A stretch of DNA of 64,000 nt from Moraxella sp. (GTDB lineage Bacteria > Pseudomonadota > Gammaproteobacteria > Pseudomonadales > Moraxellaceae). How positions within the stretch are numbered: position 1 is the stretch's first letter; each line of letters starts with the position of its first letter. Made by a program: the position numbers and the translations under genes. The notes under the pieces were generated by a model. That model was not told the origin of the DNA. It saw only the letters and a list, made by a program, of their open reading frames with translations, and did not search any database. This document shows, in pieces, positions 1 through 9,038 of this stretch. Location: positions 1-64,000 of the forward strand of contig JAUNDZ010000004.1 of NCBI GenBank assembly GCA_030525825.1. The letters run 5' to 3'.

Positions 1-50
<50 letters not shown>

Positions 51-71
51 GGTGTTTCCTAAGTGGTGCGT

Positions 72-99
72 ATAATAACACAGTTTTGAGATTGTGCAA
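72..99 (-). promoter_or_regulatory. sigma-70 promoter of tRNA-Thr
   Basis: On the minus strand, -35 TTGCAC (94-99), a 16-nt spacer and -10 TATTAT (72-77) lie about 20 nt ahead of the tRNA 5' end. The bases after the -10 read ACGCACC, a GC-rich discriminator also seen at the other tRNA promoters in this window. Such discriminators are typical of stringently controlled stable-RNA promoters; that regulation is inferred. Confidence 0.75.
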
Positions 100-182
100 G
101 TGGTTTTTTTATTTTTTTGGAAATAATTTTTTAAGTGGTTGATTTCTATTGTATTTTATTTATTAATAAAAATCAACTTTTG

Positions 183-1688
183 TCAAACCACCAACCCTCC
201 GCACGCCATCTCCACCGCCTTGACAATGGCGAGAGCCTTTTTGTTGGTCTCATCCCATTCCGCCACAGGGTCGGAGTCTGCCACCACGCCTGCTCCTGCT
301 TGGATATGGACTTGTCCGTCTTTTAGTACAGCGGTGCGAATGGCGATGGCGGTATCCATGTTACCCGACCAGCCTAAGTAGCCCACCGCCCCACCGAACA
401 CGCTACGACGAACAGGCTCGACCTCATCGATGATTTGCATGGCACGGATTTTTGGGGCACCCGAGAGCGTGCCTGCTGGGAAAGTGGCACAGAACACATC
501 TAGGGCGTCTTTGTCTGCTGACACCACACCCTCGACATTACTGGCGATGTGCATGACCTGCGAGTAGCGTTCGATGAACATCTTGTCGGTAACTCTGACC
601 GTACCAATGTCGCAGACCTTGCCGATGTCGTTACGCCCCAAATCAATAAGCATGAGATGCTCGGCAATCTCTTTTTGGTCTGCAAGCAGTTCTGCTTCTA
701 ATGCCAAATCTTCTGCCACATCCACCCCACGGCGGCGAGTGCCTGCCAGTGGTCGCACCGTAACTTTACGCTCATCGCCCACTATCTCAATGCGTGATAA
801 AATCTCAGGGGATGCCCCCACGATACCAAACGGCTCATCATCACTGGTTTGAGCTTGTATCAAAAATAAATAAGGCGATGGATTTAGATAACGCAAAGCA
901 CGATATACAGCAAGCGGATCGCCATCATATTCGCCTGACAGACGCTGGGCAGGCACGACCTGCATGACATCGCCCGCCTTGATGTATTCTTTGATGCGGT
1001 TTACATCGGTGCAGAATTTATTTTGTCCTGTCTGTGAGACAAAATGCGGCAAGGGCTGTTTTTTGACCGACAAATCAGGCCTATGCGAGAGCAAGTTTTC
1101 GATGATGTCCATCTGTCTTAGGGCTTTTTTGTAGCCGTCTTTGGCACTCACATCGGCATAGACCACGATGGATAAGGTCTGCTCTAGGTTATCAAACACC
1201 ACCACCGATGACGACAAGGTCAGCCACATATCAGGCAGCCTTAAGGGGTTTGGGGCGTGCGATACTCCCACAGACGGCTCAATCACTCGTATCATGTCAT
1301 AGCCAAAATAACCCACCAATCCACCACTAAACGCAGGCAGCTCGGGCAGCTCATCTTGACTTGGCGTCTGATAATTCACCATAAAATTGCGAATAAAGTC
1401 AAAGGGGTCATCATCGTGTGTGCTGACGGTGTCGGTGCGAGAGTCCTTAAACACCACTTTACCATCATGATACTCAATGATGATGTCCGAGCCCAGCCCA
1501 ATCATCGAGTATCTTGCCCAGCGTTCGCCGCCCACCACCGACTCAAACAAATATGCCGAGCTAAAAAACTTACGCAGATTGGCAAAAACCGAGACAGGCG
1601 TGGCATCATCGGTCAGGCGTTTTTTGACAAGGGGGATGTGCGTGTAGCCCTGCTCGGCTAGGCGGTCAAACTCGTGCTTACTAATCAT
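183..1688 (-). CDS. trpE: Anthranilate synthase component I
   Basis: Converts chorismate and glutamine-derived ammonia to anthranilate, the first step of tryptophan synthesis, in the cytoplasm with the TrpG amidotransferase. The 501-aa product has the usual length. The N-terminal regulatory domain contains FESVVGGERWARYS, matching the tryptophan-binding region of the family. The C-terminal chorismate-binding domain carries GASPEILSR, RPLAGTRRRG, LIDLGRNDIG and FPAGTLSGAPKIRAM. The start is supported by AAGGA about 8 nt upstream. trpG is not adjacent, so the partner must be encoded elsewhere. A terminator separates it from the upstream ohr, so it is probably transcribed alone. No leader peptide with Trp codons was seen in the short upstream gap. 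Confidence 0.96.
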   Translation of the reverse strand: MISKHEFDRLAEQGYTHIPLVKKRLTDDATPVSVFANLRKFFSSAYLFESVVGGERWARYSMIGLGSDIIIEYHDGKVVFKDSRTDTVSTHDDDPFDFIRNFMVNYQTPSQDELPELPAFSGGLVGYFGYDMIRVIEPSVGVSHAPNPLRLPDMWLTLSSSVVVFDNLEQTLSIVVYADVSAKDGYKKALRQMDIIENLLSHRPDLSVKKQPLPHFVSQTGQNKFCTDVNRIKEYIKAGDVMQVVPAQRLSGEYDGDPLAVYRALRYLNPSPYLFLIQAQTSDDEPFGIVGASPEILSRIEIVGDERKVTVRPLAGTRRRGVDVAEDLALEAELLADQKEIAEHLMLIDLGRNDIGKVCDIGTVRVTDKMFIERYSQVMHIASNVEGVVSADKDALDVFCATFPAGTLSGAPKIRAMQIIDEVEPVRRSVFGGAVGYLGWSGNMDTAIAIRTAVLKDGQVHIQAGAGVVADSDPVAEWDETNKKALAIVKAVEMACGGLVV

Positions 1689-1781
1689 GATGAATCCTTG
1701 TGATTATTTTTTGCTTGTTAATCGCATATTGAATGTGCTGCTATTTTATCATAAGTCGATGCGTTTGCGTGTTCGGTCAAT

Positions 1782-1816
1782 AAAAAAAGCCCTATTTGTC
1801 AATAAGGCTTTTTTTT
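1782..1816 (-). terminator. Intrinsic terminator after ohr
   Basis: AAAAAAGCC and GGCTTTTTTT form a stem around a short loop between ohr and trpE. It can work on either strand; here it ends the minus-strand ohr transcript. Confidence 0.7.
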
Positions 1817-1827
1817 GATGGTTGGCA

Positions 1828-2244
1828 TCATGCTTTGATTTCAGACGACAGGGTCATCTCAACATTGCCCGCAATCGCCTTAGAATAAGGACAGATCTGA
1901 TGGGTTTTTTCAACAATGCTTGCCAAGGTGTCGGCATCGATGTCGGTGTTGCTGGCAATCACATGAATGTTGCCTGACAAGAAAAAGTTGGCATCGCCTG
2001 CTTTGTTAAGATTGACCATTACCTGCACTTCGCTGTCAAAGTTCGCACCTTCGGCTTTTTTGACCAAGCCCAACGCCCCATCAAAGCACGCACCATAGCC
2101 CACCGCAAACAGCTGCTCTGGATTCACACCGTCTTTGCCCGAACCTGGTGAAGTTAGATTAAAGGTCTGGGCAGAATCGGACAGTTTGCCTGTGCCGTTT
2201 CTTGCACCGATGACGCTTGAAGTGGTGCTGTATAGCTGTGTCAT
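1828..2244 (-). CDS. ohr: Organic hydroperoxide resistance protein (OsmC/Ohr family)
   Basis: Thiol peroxidase that reduces organic and lipid hydroperoxides in the cytoplasm, using a redox cysteine pair recycled by lipoylated proteins. The 138-aa product has the Ohr layout: reactive Cys53 in YGACFDGA and resolving Cys118 in QICPYSKA, the latter diagnostic of Ohr within the OsmC family. Two in-frame ATGs exist (2250 and 2244). GGAG directly abuts the first and lies 6 nt before the second, so 2244 is the better start. An OhrR-type regulator was not found next to it. It is flanked by polA upstream and a terminator downstream, so it is probably monocistronic. Confidence 0.93.
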   Translation of the reverse strand: MTQLYSTTSSVIGARNGTGKLSDSAQTFNLTSPGSGKDGVNPEQLFAVGYGACFDGALGLVKKAEGANFDSEVQVMVNLNKAGDANFFLSGNIHVIASNTDIDADTLASIVEKTHQICPYSKAIAGNVEMTLSSEIKA

Positions 2245-2352
2245 ATTCATCTCCTACAATAAAAGGGGTTGGTGTGATATTAGCCCATTTGTGGAATGCT
2301 CGTCAAGTTTTTATTACCCAAAACGGTCAATGATAACGATTGAGCATATCAA

Positions 2353-5274
2353 TCAATGAGCCTTATCCCAGTTCTCCCCCACGCCTATCTCCACCACAAG
2401 TGGCACAGCAAAATCCACCGTCCAGCCAAGCGTTTTGGCGGTATCACGAAGTACATTTTGCATTGCCGTTTTGATAAGCTCGCCAATCTCGTCCGCCTTG
2501 TCCTCGTCCACCTCAAACACCAGCTCATCATGCACCTGTAAAAGTAGTTTGGCACTGTCTTTTGGCAAAACCTTATCCACCGCAATCATTGCAAGTTTAA
2601 TAATCTCCGCCGCCGAGCCTTGTAGTGGGGCATTGATACTGGCTCGCTCTGAGGCTTGCCTTATCATGGCGTTTGATGAGTTAATATCAGGGGCGTAGAG
2701 CTTTCGCCCCAAAATGGTCGTTACATAGCCTTGTGTCTTGGCTTGTGTTTTGGTGTTTTCCATGTAGTCGTGGATACTAGGATAGCGGGCAAAGTAGCGT
2801 TTGATGTAGTCTTTGGCGACATCGTTCGCCACGCCCAGCTGTTTGGCAAGCCCAAACACACCCATGCCATACAGTAGCCCAAAGTTTACCGCCTTAGCCG
2901 AGCGTCTCTCGCTTGCTGTTACTTCGTGCAACTCTTTACCCATAATCTCGGCGGCGGTGGCGGTGTGAATGTCTAGGTTATTATTAAAGGCATTGATAAG
3001 ACCCTCATCACCGCTAAAATGTGCCATCAGGCGTAGCTCAATCTGCGAATAATCCGCCGCCAGTATCACTCGCCCCTTTGGTGCGATAAAGGCCTCACGA
3101 ATGAGCCTGCCTGTGTCGGTGCGAATCGGAATGTTCTGTAAGTTGGGGTCTGATGATGACAGTCGCCCTGTGCTGGTCAGTGCCTGATGGTAGCTCGTAT
3201 GCACCCGCCCTGCCTTATCGCACGCTTTGATGAGTGCGTCGGTGTAGGTGCTTTTGAGTTTGGAGAGACTTCTGTGTTCTAGTACGACTTCAACAAGCGG
3301 GTGGTCAATCTTGGCAAGAGTCGCCTCCGATGTCGAGTATTGCCCTGTCTTGGTTTTTTTGCCGCCAGATATGCCCAATTTACCAAACAAAATCTCGCCA
3401 AGCTGTTTGGGGCTTGCCACATTAAAACTCTCGCCTGCGATTTGATGAGCCTGCTGTTCTAGGGTGTGGATTTGATTGTCAAAAAGCTGTGATAATTGAC
3501 CGAGTCGCTCTGTATCAATCAATATCCCATCACGCTCCATCTGGGCTAGGATTTGGGCGGTAGGGAGTTCTAGTTTTTCTAGTAGCTGTTTGGCATTAGC
3601 ATCTTGATTAAAATACTCATCAAACACACTAAATAGGCGATAAGTGATGTCGGCATCTTCGCAAGCATAATGACTTGCCTTATCCATCTCCACTTTATCA
3701 AAGGTGATTTGTTTTGCCCCTTTGCCAGCCACTTCCTCAAACGATGTAGTCGTTACGCCCAAATAATGACTTGCCAAATCGTCCATGTTGTGTCGTGTCG
3801 CAACGGCATTTATCACATAACTGGCGAGCATGGTGTCCATTTGCCAATTCACAATATCAATGCCGTACTTTTTAAAAATATGACGGTCGTATTTCATGTG
3901 CTGACCGATTTTACCGATATTCGGGTTTTCTAAAATCGGCTTTAATTCGCCCAGTACAAAATCCCTATCAAGCTGATTATCCAGCAAAATATCAAAATCG
4001 CCCGTATGCCCCACAGGAATATAATAGCCGTTGTAGTTATACAGGGCAATGCTAATACCGACCAAGTCCGCCTGTTGCCAGTCTAGGCTCGTGGTCTCGG
4101 TATCGATGGCAAAATGCGGGCTGTTTTTTAAATGATGAATCAAATTTAAAAAGTCGTCTTTATTATCAATGGTGTGATAATCGGTTGGCTTGATGGGCAA
4201 GGGTTTGACGCTTAATTCATCATTTGATGGCTTGTTATTTGGTAGCTCGTTATCTGATAAGTCGTTGCCAGATGGATTGTCATCTAATTGATCATTGGCA
4301 AATAAATCATCAGTAATAGGCACATCGGCTGATTTTAACAGTGCCGACTGCTCTGCCATTTCTTTTTTAAATTCTAATTCGTTAAATAATTGATAAAGCT
4401 CTTTGGCTCGTCTGATGGCTGCTGCTTGGCTGTTATCCAATGTCAATTCATCAAACGACATAGGCAAATCAAGGTTAGTAACGATGGTTGCCAGCGTGCG
4501 ATTTAGGGGAATGGTGTGGGCGTGTTCGGTTAAGTTTTTACCAACCACCCCTTTGATGTCAGCTAGGTTTGCCAAAATGCCATCGATGTCGCCATAGTCG
4601 GTGAGTAGCTTGGCGGCGGTTTTTGCTCCTACCTTAGGAATGCCAGCAATGCCATCAGACGCATCGCCCATGAGCGTAAGATAATCGGCGATTTGGGTGT
4701 TGTGTACGCCAAATTTCTCAAACACGCCTGCCATGTCGGTGATTTTATCCTTAAAACTGTCCTCCAAAATCACAGAGTCATTCACCAGCTGTGCCATGTC
4801 CTTATCGCCTGTGGAGATGACCACAGGATAACCCTGCTGACAGGCACTATGGGCAAGCGTGCCGATGATGTCGTCCGCCTCATAGCCGTCAATCTTGATG
4901 AGTGGTATGCCCAATTTTTCAATCATCTGATGAATGTAGGGAATCTGCACCCTTAGGTCATCGTCCATCGGTGGGCGATGGGCTTTATAGGCGTCCGATA
5001 ATTCATGGCGAAAGGTGGGGGCTTTGGTATCAAAGGCGACCGCCATGTGGGTGGGGTTGTATTTTTTGATGAGTTTGTTTAAGGCATTTAGCACGCCACG
5101 CGTGGCATTGGTAGGCAAGCCGTCTTTGTTGGATAATGGGGGCAAGCCATGAAAACAGCGAAACAGATAATACGAGCCGTCCACGAGAACGACAGGCGAA
5201 CGAGAGCGGTCAATATTAGTGGTGTCAAAGGTGGCTAGGTTTGGGATGGCGTTATAGACATTTAGGTCAGTCAT
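2353..5274 (-). CDS. polA: DNA polymerase I
   Basis: Removes RNA primers and fills gaps in replication and repair. The 973-aa protein has all three domains in order: an N-terminal 5' nuclease (about 25-320), a 3'-5' exonuclease beginning near residue 390 with the intact metal-binding DTET motif, and the C-terminal polymerase with motif A (DYSQIELRLMAHFSGD), motif B (RRSAKAVNFGLLYG) and motif C (QVHDELVFEV). Intact exonuclease residues suggest working proofreading. Between nuclease and exonuclease sits a stretch of about 35 residues rich in Asp, Asn, Ser and Pro, somewhat longer than usual and probably a flexible linker. It is divergent from the small secreted protein gene at 5529. Confidence 0.98.
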   Translation of the reverse strand: MTDLNVYNAIPNLATFDTTNIDRSRSPVVLVDGSYYLFRCFHGLPPLSNKDGLPTNATRGVLNALNKLIKKYNPTHMAVAFDTKAPTFRHELSDAYKAHRPPMDDDLRVQIPYIHQMIEKLGIPLIKIDGYEADDIIGTLAHSACQQGYPVVISTGDKDMAQLVNDSVILEDSFKDKITDMAGVFEKFGVHNTQIADYLTLMGDASDGIAGIPKVGAKTAAKLLTDYGDIDGILANLADIKGVVGKNLTEHAHTIPLNRTLATIVTNLDLPMSFDELTLDNSQAAAIRRAKELYQLFNELEFKKEMAEQSALLKSADVPITDDLFANDQLDDNPSGNDLSDNELPNNKPSNDELSVKPLPIKPTDYHTIDNKDDFLNLIHHLKNSPHFAIDTETTSLDWQQADLVGISIALYNYNGYYIPVGHTGDFDILLDNQLDRDFVLGELKPILENPNIGKIGQHMKYDRHIFKKYGIDIVNWQMDTMLASYVINAVATRHNMDDLASHYLGVTTTSFEEVAGKGAKQITFDKVEMDKASHYACEDADITYRLFSVFDEYFNQDANAKQLLEKLELPTAQILAQMERDGILIDTERLGQLSQLFDNQIHTLEQQAHQIAGESFNVASPKQLGEILFGKLGISGGKKTKTGQYSTSEATLAKIDHPLVEVVLEHRSLSKLKSTYTDALIKACDKAGRVHTSYHQALTSTGRLSSSDPNLQNIPIRTDTGRLIREAFIAPKGRVILAADYSQIELRLMAHFSGDEGLINAFNNNLDIHTATAAEIMGKELHEVTASERRSAKAVNFGLLYGMGVFGLAKQLGVANDVAKDYIKRYFARYPSIHDYMENTKTQAKTQGYVTTILGRKLYAPDINSSNAMIRQASERASINAPLQGSAAEIIKLAMIAVDKVLPKDSAKLLLQVHDELVFEVDEDKADEIGELIKTAMQNVLRDTAKTLGWTVDFAVPLVVEIGVGENWDKAH

Positions 5275-5415
5275 GATGAGAAACTTATTTAAAAATTTAT
5301 TCTATTATAACCAAAAATCAGCCCCATAGGGAATGTTTTAAAAATCATCATCCCCATGCTAGTCAAACCCATCATCAACAAATATCACAAGAAGTCTATT
5401 TTTGGTACAGATGTT

Positions 5416-5443
5416 GACAAATCCAAGGGGAGGGGTATAATGT
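5416..5443 (+). promoter_or_regulatory. Perfect-consensus sigma-70 promoter
   Basis: -35 TTGACA (5416-5421), a 16-nt spacer and -10 TATAAT (5438-5443). Both hexamers match consensus exactly. It drives the small secreted protein starting at 5529 after a leader of roughly 80 nt. Confidence 0.85.
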
Positions 5444-5528
5444 TACTGATTAAAAACCATTTATCTGTTTTTGAAGATTTGGTATTTTTAATCTCAAATC
5501 TATAGCATTGTCATACGAGGAATTTTTT

Positions 5529-5753
5529 ATGAACCTTAAAAAATTTGCTTTATCCCTTGTGCTTATTGCGATCTCTAGCACTGCTTTCGCTGGCACCTAT
5601 CAGTGCTATATCGATCGTGGTGGTCGCACAGCTGAAGTATCAATCACAGCAAGCTCTTCTTCTGAAGCCAAAGACATCTACTGGAATGCAATCAAAAATG
5701 ATGAACTTTTTAGGCTTGCCAGTGTCACAAAATCAGAAGTGGTATGCAGATAA
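5529..5753 (+). CDS. Small secreted protein of unknown function
   Basis: A 74-aa protein with a clear Sec signal peptide: Lys at 4-5, a hydrophobic core and a probable cut after TAFA (AFA-G). The mature part of about 55 residues has two cysteines, one near the N-terminus (TYQCY) and one in the C-terminal VVCR, which could form one disulfide in the periplasm. An upstream in-frame start at 5508 exists, but AGGA sits correctly before 5529 and only that start gives a proper signal peptide. The gene has its own perfect-consensus promoter and its own terminator, so it is a monocistronic and probably abundant product. I do not recognise the family. Confidence 0.8.
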   Translation: MNLKKFALSLVLIAISSTAFAGTYQCYIDRGGRTAEVSITASSSSEAKDIYWNAIKNDELFRLASVTKSEVVCR

Positions 5754-5780
5754 TATCGGTCACACCACAACAGTTCAGAT

Positions 5781-5813
5781 AAAAAATCCTCCGATCACAT
5801 TGGGGGATTTTTT
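5781..5813 (+). terminator. Intrinsic terminator of the small secreted protein gene
   Basis: AAAAAATCCTCC pairs with GGGGGATTTTTT (one G-T pair) across a 9-nt loop and ends in a T run. The -35 of the prfC promoter overlaps this T run. Confidence 0.85.
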
Positions 5814-5840
5814 GTAACTTCATAAAAAATTTGCTAAAAT
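5812..5840 (+). promoter_or_regulatory. Likely prfC promoter
   Basis: TTGTAA (5812-5817), a 17-nt spacer and TAAAAT (5835-5840) lie ahead of the prfC start at 5874. Confidence 0.55.
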
Positions 5841-5873
5841 AATCAAAGTTGTATTATCAAAGACATATTTATT

Positions 5874-7454
5874 ATGAGTTTACAAGACCAAATCCAAAAA
5901 CGCCGCACCTTCGCCATCATCTCCCACCCTGACGCAGGTAAGACCACAATGACCGAAAAGCTCCTATTGTGGGGCAAAGCAATCCTGACCGCAGGCGAGG
6001 TTAAGTCTCGTAAAACCGACAAACACGCCACCTCCGACTGGATGAGTATGGAGCAAGAGCGGGGCATTTCTATTACAACATCAGTAATGCAGTTTCCCTA
6101 TGGCGAGTGTGTGGTAAACCTACTTGACACCCCTGGACACGCCGACTTTTCAGAAGACACTTATCGCACTTTGACCGCCGTTGATAGTGCCTTGATGGTG
6201 ATTGATGGGGCAAAAGGCGTGGAAGAGCGGACGATTAAACTGATGGAAGTCTGCCGTATGCGAGACACGCCCATTATCAGTTTTGTCAATAAACTTGACC
6301 GTGAAATCCAAAATCCCCTTGCTCTTTTAGATGAAATTGAAAGCGTGCTAAAAATCAAATGCGTGCCGTTTTGTTATCCCATTGGAATGGGGCAGGATTT
6401 TGTGGGGGTGTATAACTTTTTTGATAACAAAACTTATCTTTATAAAAAGGGCTTTGGCACACAATTAACCGACATTGAAACCCTAGACGGCTACGACCAC
6501 GATGAGATTAAGGGGCGACTTGGCGAGCTACTTTGGAATGAGTTTTTGGAAGGGGTGGAGCTTGCTGAAATGGCGTTTGGCGATTGGGACAAGGACGAGT
6601 TTTTGGCAGGTCGTCAAACGCCCGTGCTGTTTGGCACGGCACTTGGCAACTTTGGTGTCAATATGGTGCTAGACACCTTAACCCAATACGCCCCCGCCCC
6701 CAAAGACCACAATGCGGTGGAGCGGGTGGTCAAAGCGGACGAGTCTGCCTTTACAGGTTTTGTCTTTAAAATCCAAGCCAATATGGACCCCAAGCACCGA
6801 GACCGTGTCGCCTTTATGCGGATTTGTTCGGGCAAATACGAACGGGGAATGAAAATGAACCACATTCGTATTGGCAAAGAAGTCAGAGTTTCGGACGCAC
6901 TGATGTTTCTAGCGGGCGACCGTGAAAGCACTGATGAAGCCTACGCTGGCGACATCATCGGCTTGCACAATCACGGCACGATTCAGATTGGCGATAGTTT
7001 TACCAGTGGCGAAACCCTAAATTTTACAGGCATTCCGCATTTTGCCCCAGAACTGTTTCGCCGTGTGGTGCTAAAAGACCCCTTAAAATCCAAGCAATTA
7101 CAAAAAGGCTTACAACAGCTTAGCGAAGAAGGGGCAACCCAAGTCTTTATGCCCCAAATCAATAACGATTTGATTTTGGGGGCGGTGGGCGTACTGCAAT
7201 TTGAAGTCGTGGCACATCGCCTGCTAGAAGAATATAAAGTGCAATGCACCTTTGAGCCGATTAGTATTGCAACCGTGCGTTGGGTACATTGTGATGATAA
7301 AGTCGCCTTTGAAAAATTTAAGAAAAAAGCCCACGACCAGCTATCGCTTGATGGCGGTGGTTATCTGACCTATCTTGCCCCAAGCCGTGTCAATTTGCAG
7401 TTAATGCAAGAGCGGTATCCAGAGGTGGAGTTTAGAAGTACAAGGGAGCATTGA
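5874..7454 (+). CDS. prfC: Peptide chain release factor 3
   Basis: Translational GTPase that recycles RF1 and RF2 from the ribosome after peptide release. The 526-aa length is that of the family. The G1 P-loop SHPDAGKTT lies at residues 17-25, the G3 motif DTPGHAD follows near residue 90, and G4 appears as NKLD. The C-terminal part carries the RF3-specific domain including LEEYKVQC and [10 protein letters not shown]. It is preceded by its own promoter, and the next gene begins about 16 nt after its stop, suggesting a two-gene transcript. Confidence 0.97.
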   Translation: MSLQDQIQKRRTFAIISHPDAGKTTMTEKLLLWGKAILTAGEVKSRKTDKHATSDWMSMEQERGISITTSVMQFPYGECVVNLLDTPGHADFSEDTYRTLTAVDSALMVIDGAKGVEERTIKLMEVCRMRDTPIISFVNKLDREIQNPLALLDEIESVLKIKCVPFCYPIGMGQDFVGVYNFFDNKTYLYKKGFGTQLTDIETLDGYDHDEIKGRLGELLWNEFLEGVELAEMAFGDWDKDEFLAGRQTPVLFGTALGNFGVNMVLDTLTQYAPAPKDHNAVERVVKADESAFTGFVFKIQANMDPKHRDRVAFMRICSGKYERGMKMNHIRIGKEVRVSDALMFLAGDRESTDEAYAGDIIGLHNHGTIQIGDSFTSGETLNFTGIPHFAPELFRRVVLKDPLKSKQLQKGLQQLSEEGATQVFMPQINNDLILGAVGVLQFEVVAHRLLEEYKVQCTFEPISIATVRWVHCDDKVAFEKFKKKAHDQLSLDGGGYLTYLAPSRVNLQLMQERYPEVEFRSTREH

Positions 7455-7470
7455 TATTTGGGTGGGTAGT

Positions 7471-7962
7471 ATGAAAATTAAAAGTGTCATTCGTGGTGTT
7501 TTTACGACTGCTGTTTTGGCTTTTATGTTGCCCATCATGATTTATTCTTGGGTGGATAGGCTTAAAAACCCTGAATTTCATAAGCCTATCAAATTGGATT
7601 ATGATAAAAAGCAAGCCGAATTACAACACATATTAGACACTATTACCATTGGCTTGCCCCAATTTGATAAACGAGAAGACCATAAACGCACTGACGCACA
7701 ATCCATTAGCATTTCCTACCATTATCATAATCCCAAAGCCAGCGATATTGAAATATTGCTAGAAAATATTCAAAAAATTGCTGATGTTGAATTGAATTAT
7801 TATGACACTTCTAGTCATTCTTTTGCTAGAAGGTTCTGTATTGGTGAAAATGCAATATCGGTGGGTGATTATAATTTTGACAATTTATATCATATAAGGT
7901 TGTATGTCAGTTTTTATAAATATGATGATTGTCGGCGCTTTGTGTATGAGAGGAATCGTTAA
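7471..7962 (+). CDS. Orphan single-pass membrane protein
   Basis: A 163-aa product of unknown function. It has one N-terminal hydrophobic helix (about residues 8-28) after a basic start, then a soluble part with a KxDYDKKQAEL helix and several Tyr/His-rich strands (SISYHYHN, LYHIRLYVSFYKYDD). Two cysteines lie in the C-terminal half. The predicted topology is cytoplasmic N-terminus and periplasmic domain. An alternative GTG start lies 9 nt upstream at 7462. It follows prfC by only 16 nt and is probably co-transcribed, but no functional link is apparent. Codon use is more AT-rich than in prfC, hinting at lower expression or more recent arrival. Confidence 0.7.
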   Translation: MKIKSVIRGVFTTAVLAFMLPIMIYSWVDRLKNPEFHKPIKLDYDKKQAELQHILDTITIGLPQFDKREDHKRTDAQSISISYHYHNPKASDIEILLENIQKIADVELNYYDTSSHSFARRFCIGENAISVGDYNFDNLYHIRLYVSFYKYDDCRRFVYERNR

Positions 7963-8023
7963 GAGATGCGACTTTCCAGATTCATGAGTATATTAACTTT
8001 TTTGACTTCTAAATAATCAAGCC

Positions 8024-8836
8024 ATGCTCACCTGCCCCATCTGCCACACCGTCCTGACCCTGCAAGGCAAAACCTACACCTGCCAAAACCGCCACAGTTA
8101 TGACATTAGCAAAGACGGCTATGTTAATCTACATGTCGTCCAGCACAAAAAGAGCCACACCGCAGGCGACACACCAACATCAGTACAGGCTCGCAGACGC
8201 TTTTTGGCGGGCGGATTTTATGAGCCACTTCGTGCCAAAATCAGCCAAGTGATTGCTGACCTATCGCCCAAAGCAATATTAGACATCGGCTGTGGCGAAG
8301 GCTATTATACCAGCGAGCTTGCCAAAACCGCCCCTGTTGTTGGGCTTGACATCGCCAAACCTGCTATCATCACTGCATCAAAAACCTATAAAAATCAAGA
8401 AGTTGGTAAAAATATTGCTTGGGTGGTTGGCACAGGCTCGGTGCTACCTGTGGCGGATAATAGCGTGGATATTTGCACGAGCTTTTTTAGCCCCTTGCCA
8501 AAGGGTGAGATGTCAAGGGTGTTAAAACAAGGTGGGTCTTTACTGGTTGCCACGCCTGCCTCACGCCATCTGTACGCCATGCGAGCAAGGCTATTTGATA
8601 GCGTCAAAGAACACGACCCCGCCAAGTTCATCACAGAGCTTGCCCCAGAATTTAGATTGATTGATGAATGGCAAATAGATGCCCCAATGGTGCTAGATAG
8701 CCAAAATCTTAGCGATTTGATTGACATGACCCCTTATACCTATAAGGCACGCCTTGATAATAAAACCACTTTAAAGGCAGAAAATCACTTTGAAGTAACG
8801 GCATCATTTTGTTTGTATCTGTTTAAAAAATCCTAA
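8024..8836 (+). CDS. rlmA: 23S rRNA (guanine-N1)-methyltransferase
   Basis: SAM-dependent enzyme that methylates guanine 745 (E. coli numbering) in helix 35 of 23S rRNA. The 270-aa product has the family's N-terminal zinc finger (CPIC, then CQNRH), followed by a Rossmann methyltransferase domain with motif I DIGCGEGYY near residues 87-95 and the segment SFFSPLPKGEMSRVLKQGG. Length and domain order match RlmA/RrmA rather than generic class I methyltransferases. Whether it modifies G745 or G748 cannot be told from sequence alone. It follows the orphan membrane gene by about 60 nt. Confidence 0.9.
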   Translation: MLTCPICHTVLTLQGKTYTCQNRHSYDISKDGYVNLHVVQHKKSHTAGDTPTSVQARRRFLAGGFYEPLRAKISQVIADLSPKAILDIGCGEGYYTSELAKTAPVVGLDIAKPAIITASKTYKNQEVGKNIAWVVGTGSVLPVADNSVDICTSFFSPLPKGEMSRVLKQGGSLLVATPASRHLYAMRARLFDSVKEHDPAKFITELAPEFRLIDEWQIDAPMVLDSQNLSDLIDMTPYTYKARLDNKTTLKAENHFEVTASFCLYLFKKS

Positions 8837-8852
8837 TTGGGCATTATTAAAA

Positions 8853-8994
8853 TATAGCAAATTCAATTCAAAATGAAACAACAGGTATGTAGGGGCAAAT
8901 GGCAATTTGCCCAAAGTTATCCGTAGGGGTGTATTGCCATACGCCCCTACCAAATTTGTGGTATTTTGAAGTGAATGGAGTATAGTTTACTATA
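8853..8994. mobile_element. MITE-like inverted-repeat element
   Basis: A non-coding unit of about 140 bp whose two ends are imperfect inverted copies: the left reads TATAGCAAATTCAATTC and the right, on the other strand, TATAGTAAACTATACTCC, then both contain TTCAAAAT and lead into GTAGGGGC. Inside is a strong hairpin with arms GTAGGGGTGTAT and ATACGCCCCTAC. There is no open reading frame. TA at both outer edges would fit a TA-targeting (IS630/Tc1-like) transposase, but that assignment is inferred. Confidence 0.55.
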
Positions 8995-8997
8995 AAT

Positions 8998-9030
8998 AAA
9001 ATAAGGCAGTCATCACAACTGCCTTATTTG
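8998..9030. terminator. Bidirectional intrinsic terminator
   Basis: AAATAAGGCAGT and ACTGCCTTATTT form a perfect 12-bp stem with A and T tracts on both sides. It lies directly after the minus-strand cytochrome c peroxidase gene and could also stop transcripts from rlmA. Confidence 0.8.
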
Positions 9031-9038
9031 TTATCCCA

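Noticed and set aside
7966..8019. Short frame of about 16 codons between the orphan membrane gene and rlmA
   Set aside because: Very short, no ribosome site, and no features beyond chance.
8880..8950. GTAGGGG-type repeats considered as a CRISPR-like or riboswitch element
   Set aside because: Only one palindromic unit is present, with no regular spacers and no known aptamer core; the inverted outer ends fit a MITE better.
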